This document shows, piece after piece, positions 54,806 to 54,974 of a stretch of 54,974 nucleotides of DNA. This DNA is from Defluviitaleaceae bacterium. GTDB taxonomy: Bacteria > Bacillota > Clostridia > Lachnospirales > WRAX01. How positions within the stretch are numbered: the first letter of the stretch is position 1; the number at the start of each line of letters is the position of its first letter. Both the position numbers and the translations under genes were made by a program. The stretch lies in NCBI GenBank assembly GCA_009779935.1, contig WRAX01000015.1, positions 1-54,974 on the forward strand, in the 5' to 3' direction. The notes beneath the pieces are model-generated. The model was not told the DNA's origin and did not search any database. It saw only the letters and a list, made by a program, of their open reading frames with translations.

Positions 54806-54974
54806 ATCGAAGGAAACTATCAAGGTTACTTCAACGCCGAAGGTCGACTTATAGCAAGCATCATGGCTCACGAAATAGCACATGTTTTTGGGCTGGCAGA
54901 TGGCTATTCTCGTCGCACGCCAATAGGTGGCCACGCCGATGGTAGCTTAATGAATGCGAACAGGCATAGATTAA
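54806..54974 (+). pseudogene. Metzincin-type zinc metalloprotease fragment (runs off the window)
   Basis: The frame encodes IMAHEIAHVFGLADGY, the HExxHxxGxxD zinc site of metzincins, followed by GSLMNAN, a plausible Met-turn. It opens right after an in-frame TAG at 54803-54805. A second frame just upstream (from the ATG near 54719) overlaps it and ends in TAG at about 54851, as if a frameshift had split one gene. No ribosome site precedes the HExxH frame. The window ends before the rest can be seen. Confidence 0.5.

Overview
The window looks like a chromosomal segment of a strictly anaerobic, spore-forming-type Firmicute (Clostridia). The pointers are a B12-dependent ribonucleotide reductase, a YheC/D spore-coat-type protein, FtsEX with a PcsB/CwlO-like hydrolase, a selenocysteine formate dehydrogenase, a flavin-based bifurcation (Flx-Hdr) operon, and a CIRCE-controlled groESL operon. 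The exact genus cannot be read from the sequence.

Region by region. 1-1.2 kb holds mobile-element debris: the tail of a DDE transposase and an AP2/zinc-ribbon protein. It abuts a class B penicillin-binding protein gene that is cut off before its catalytic serine motif. 2.2-18.7 kb is housekeeping: nrdJ; yheCD; an S41 protease-dprA-dsrE-topA operon (minus strand); smpB; an orphan ABC binding lipoprotein; ftsE-ftsX-(HAD remnant)-M23 hydrolase; an M29 aminopeptidase; and two GNAT acetyltransferases. 18.7-28.9 kb is one minus-strand redox operon: hdrB, hdrC, DUF4177/zinc-ribbon/DUF4177 genes, hdrA, a fused flxD-flxC, flxB, flxA, an ABM protein, then a soluble fumarate-reductase-like iron-sulfur protein and flavoprotein. 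A divergent SLC13-type carboxylate transporter stands beside it. Together these suggest bifurcating electron transfer from NADH to a fumarate-like acceptor and ferredoxin. 31.2-36.8 kb is a formate module: a Sec-containing formate dehydrogenase, mobA, fdhD and a DUF1576 membrane protein. 36.8-37.5 kb is gene debris. 37.6-42.1 kb carries a Mn-dependent pyrophosphatase and groEL/groES.

The most striking structure is at 42.26-53.58 kb. A subtilase (S8) gene is split inside its catalytic His motif by a 10,443-bp insertion. The two junctions share a CACCCA core. The insertion ends carry 10-bp inverted arms at equal spacing (8 bp) from the core, so the rejoined ends form a 46-bp attP-like dyad centred on a CA dinucleotide. 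The element encodes a large serine recombinase next to one end, and its clean excision would restore an in-frame 291-residue subtilase with D11/H43/S233. Its cargo is two membrane diguanylate cyclases, a small membrane protein, a phage-fibre-like protein, and a 1127-residue protein with ten Ig-like (He_PIG) repeats but no visible secretion signal.

The right end has a gene downstream of the subtilase, tRNA-Arg(CCG), strong hairpins, and a broken metzincin-type metalloprotease running off the window.
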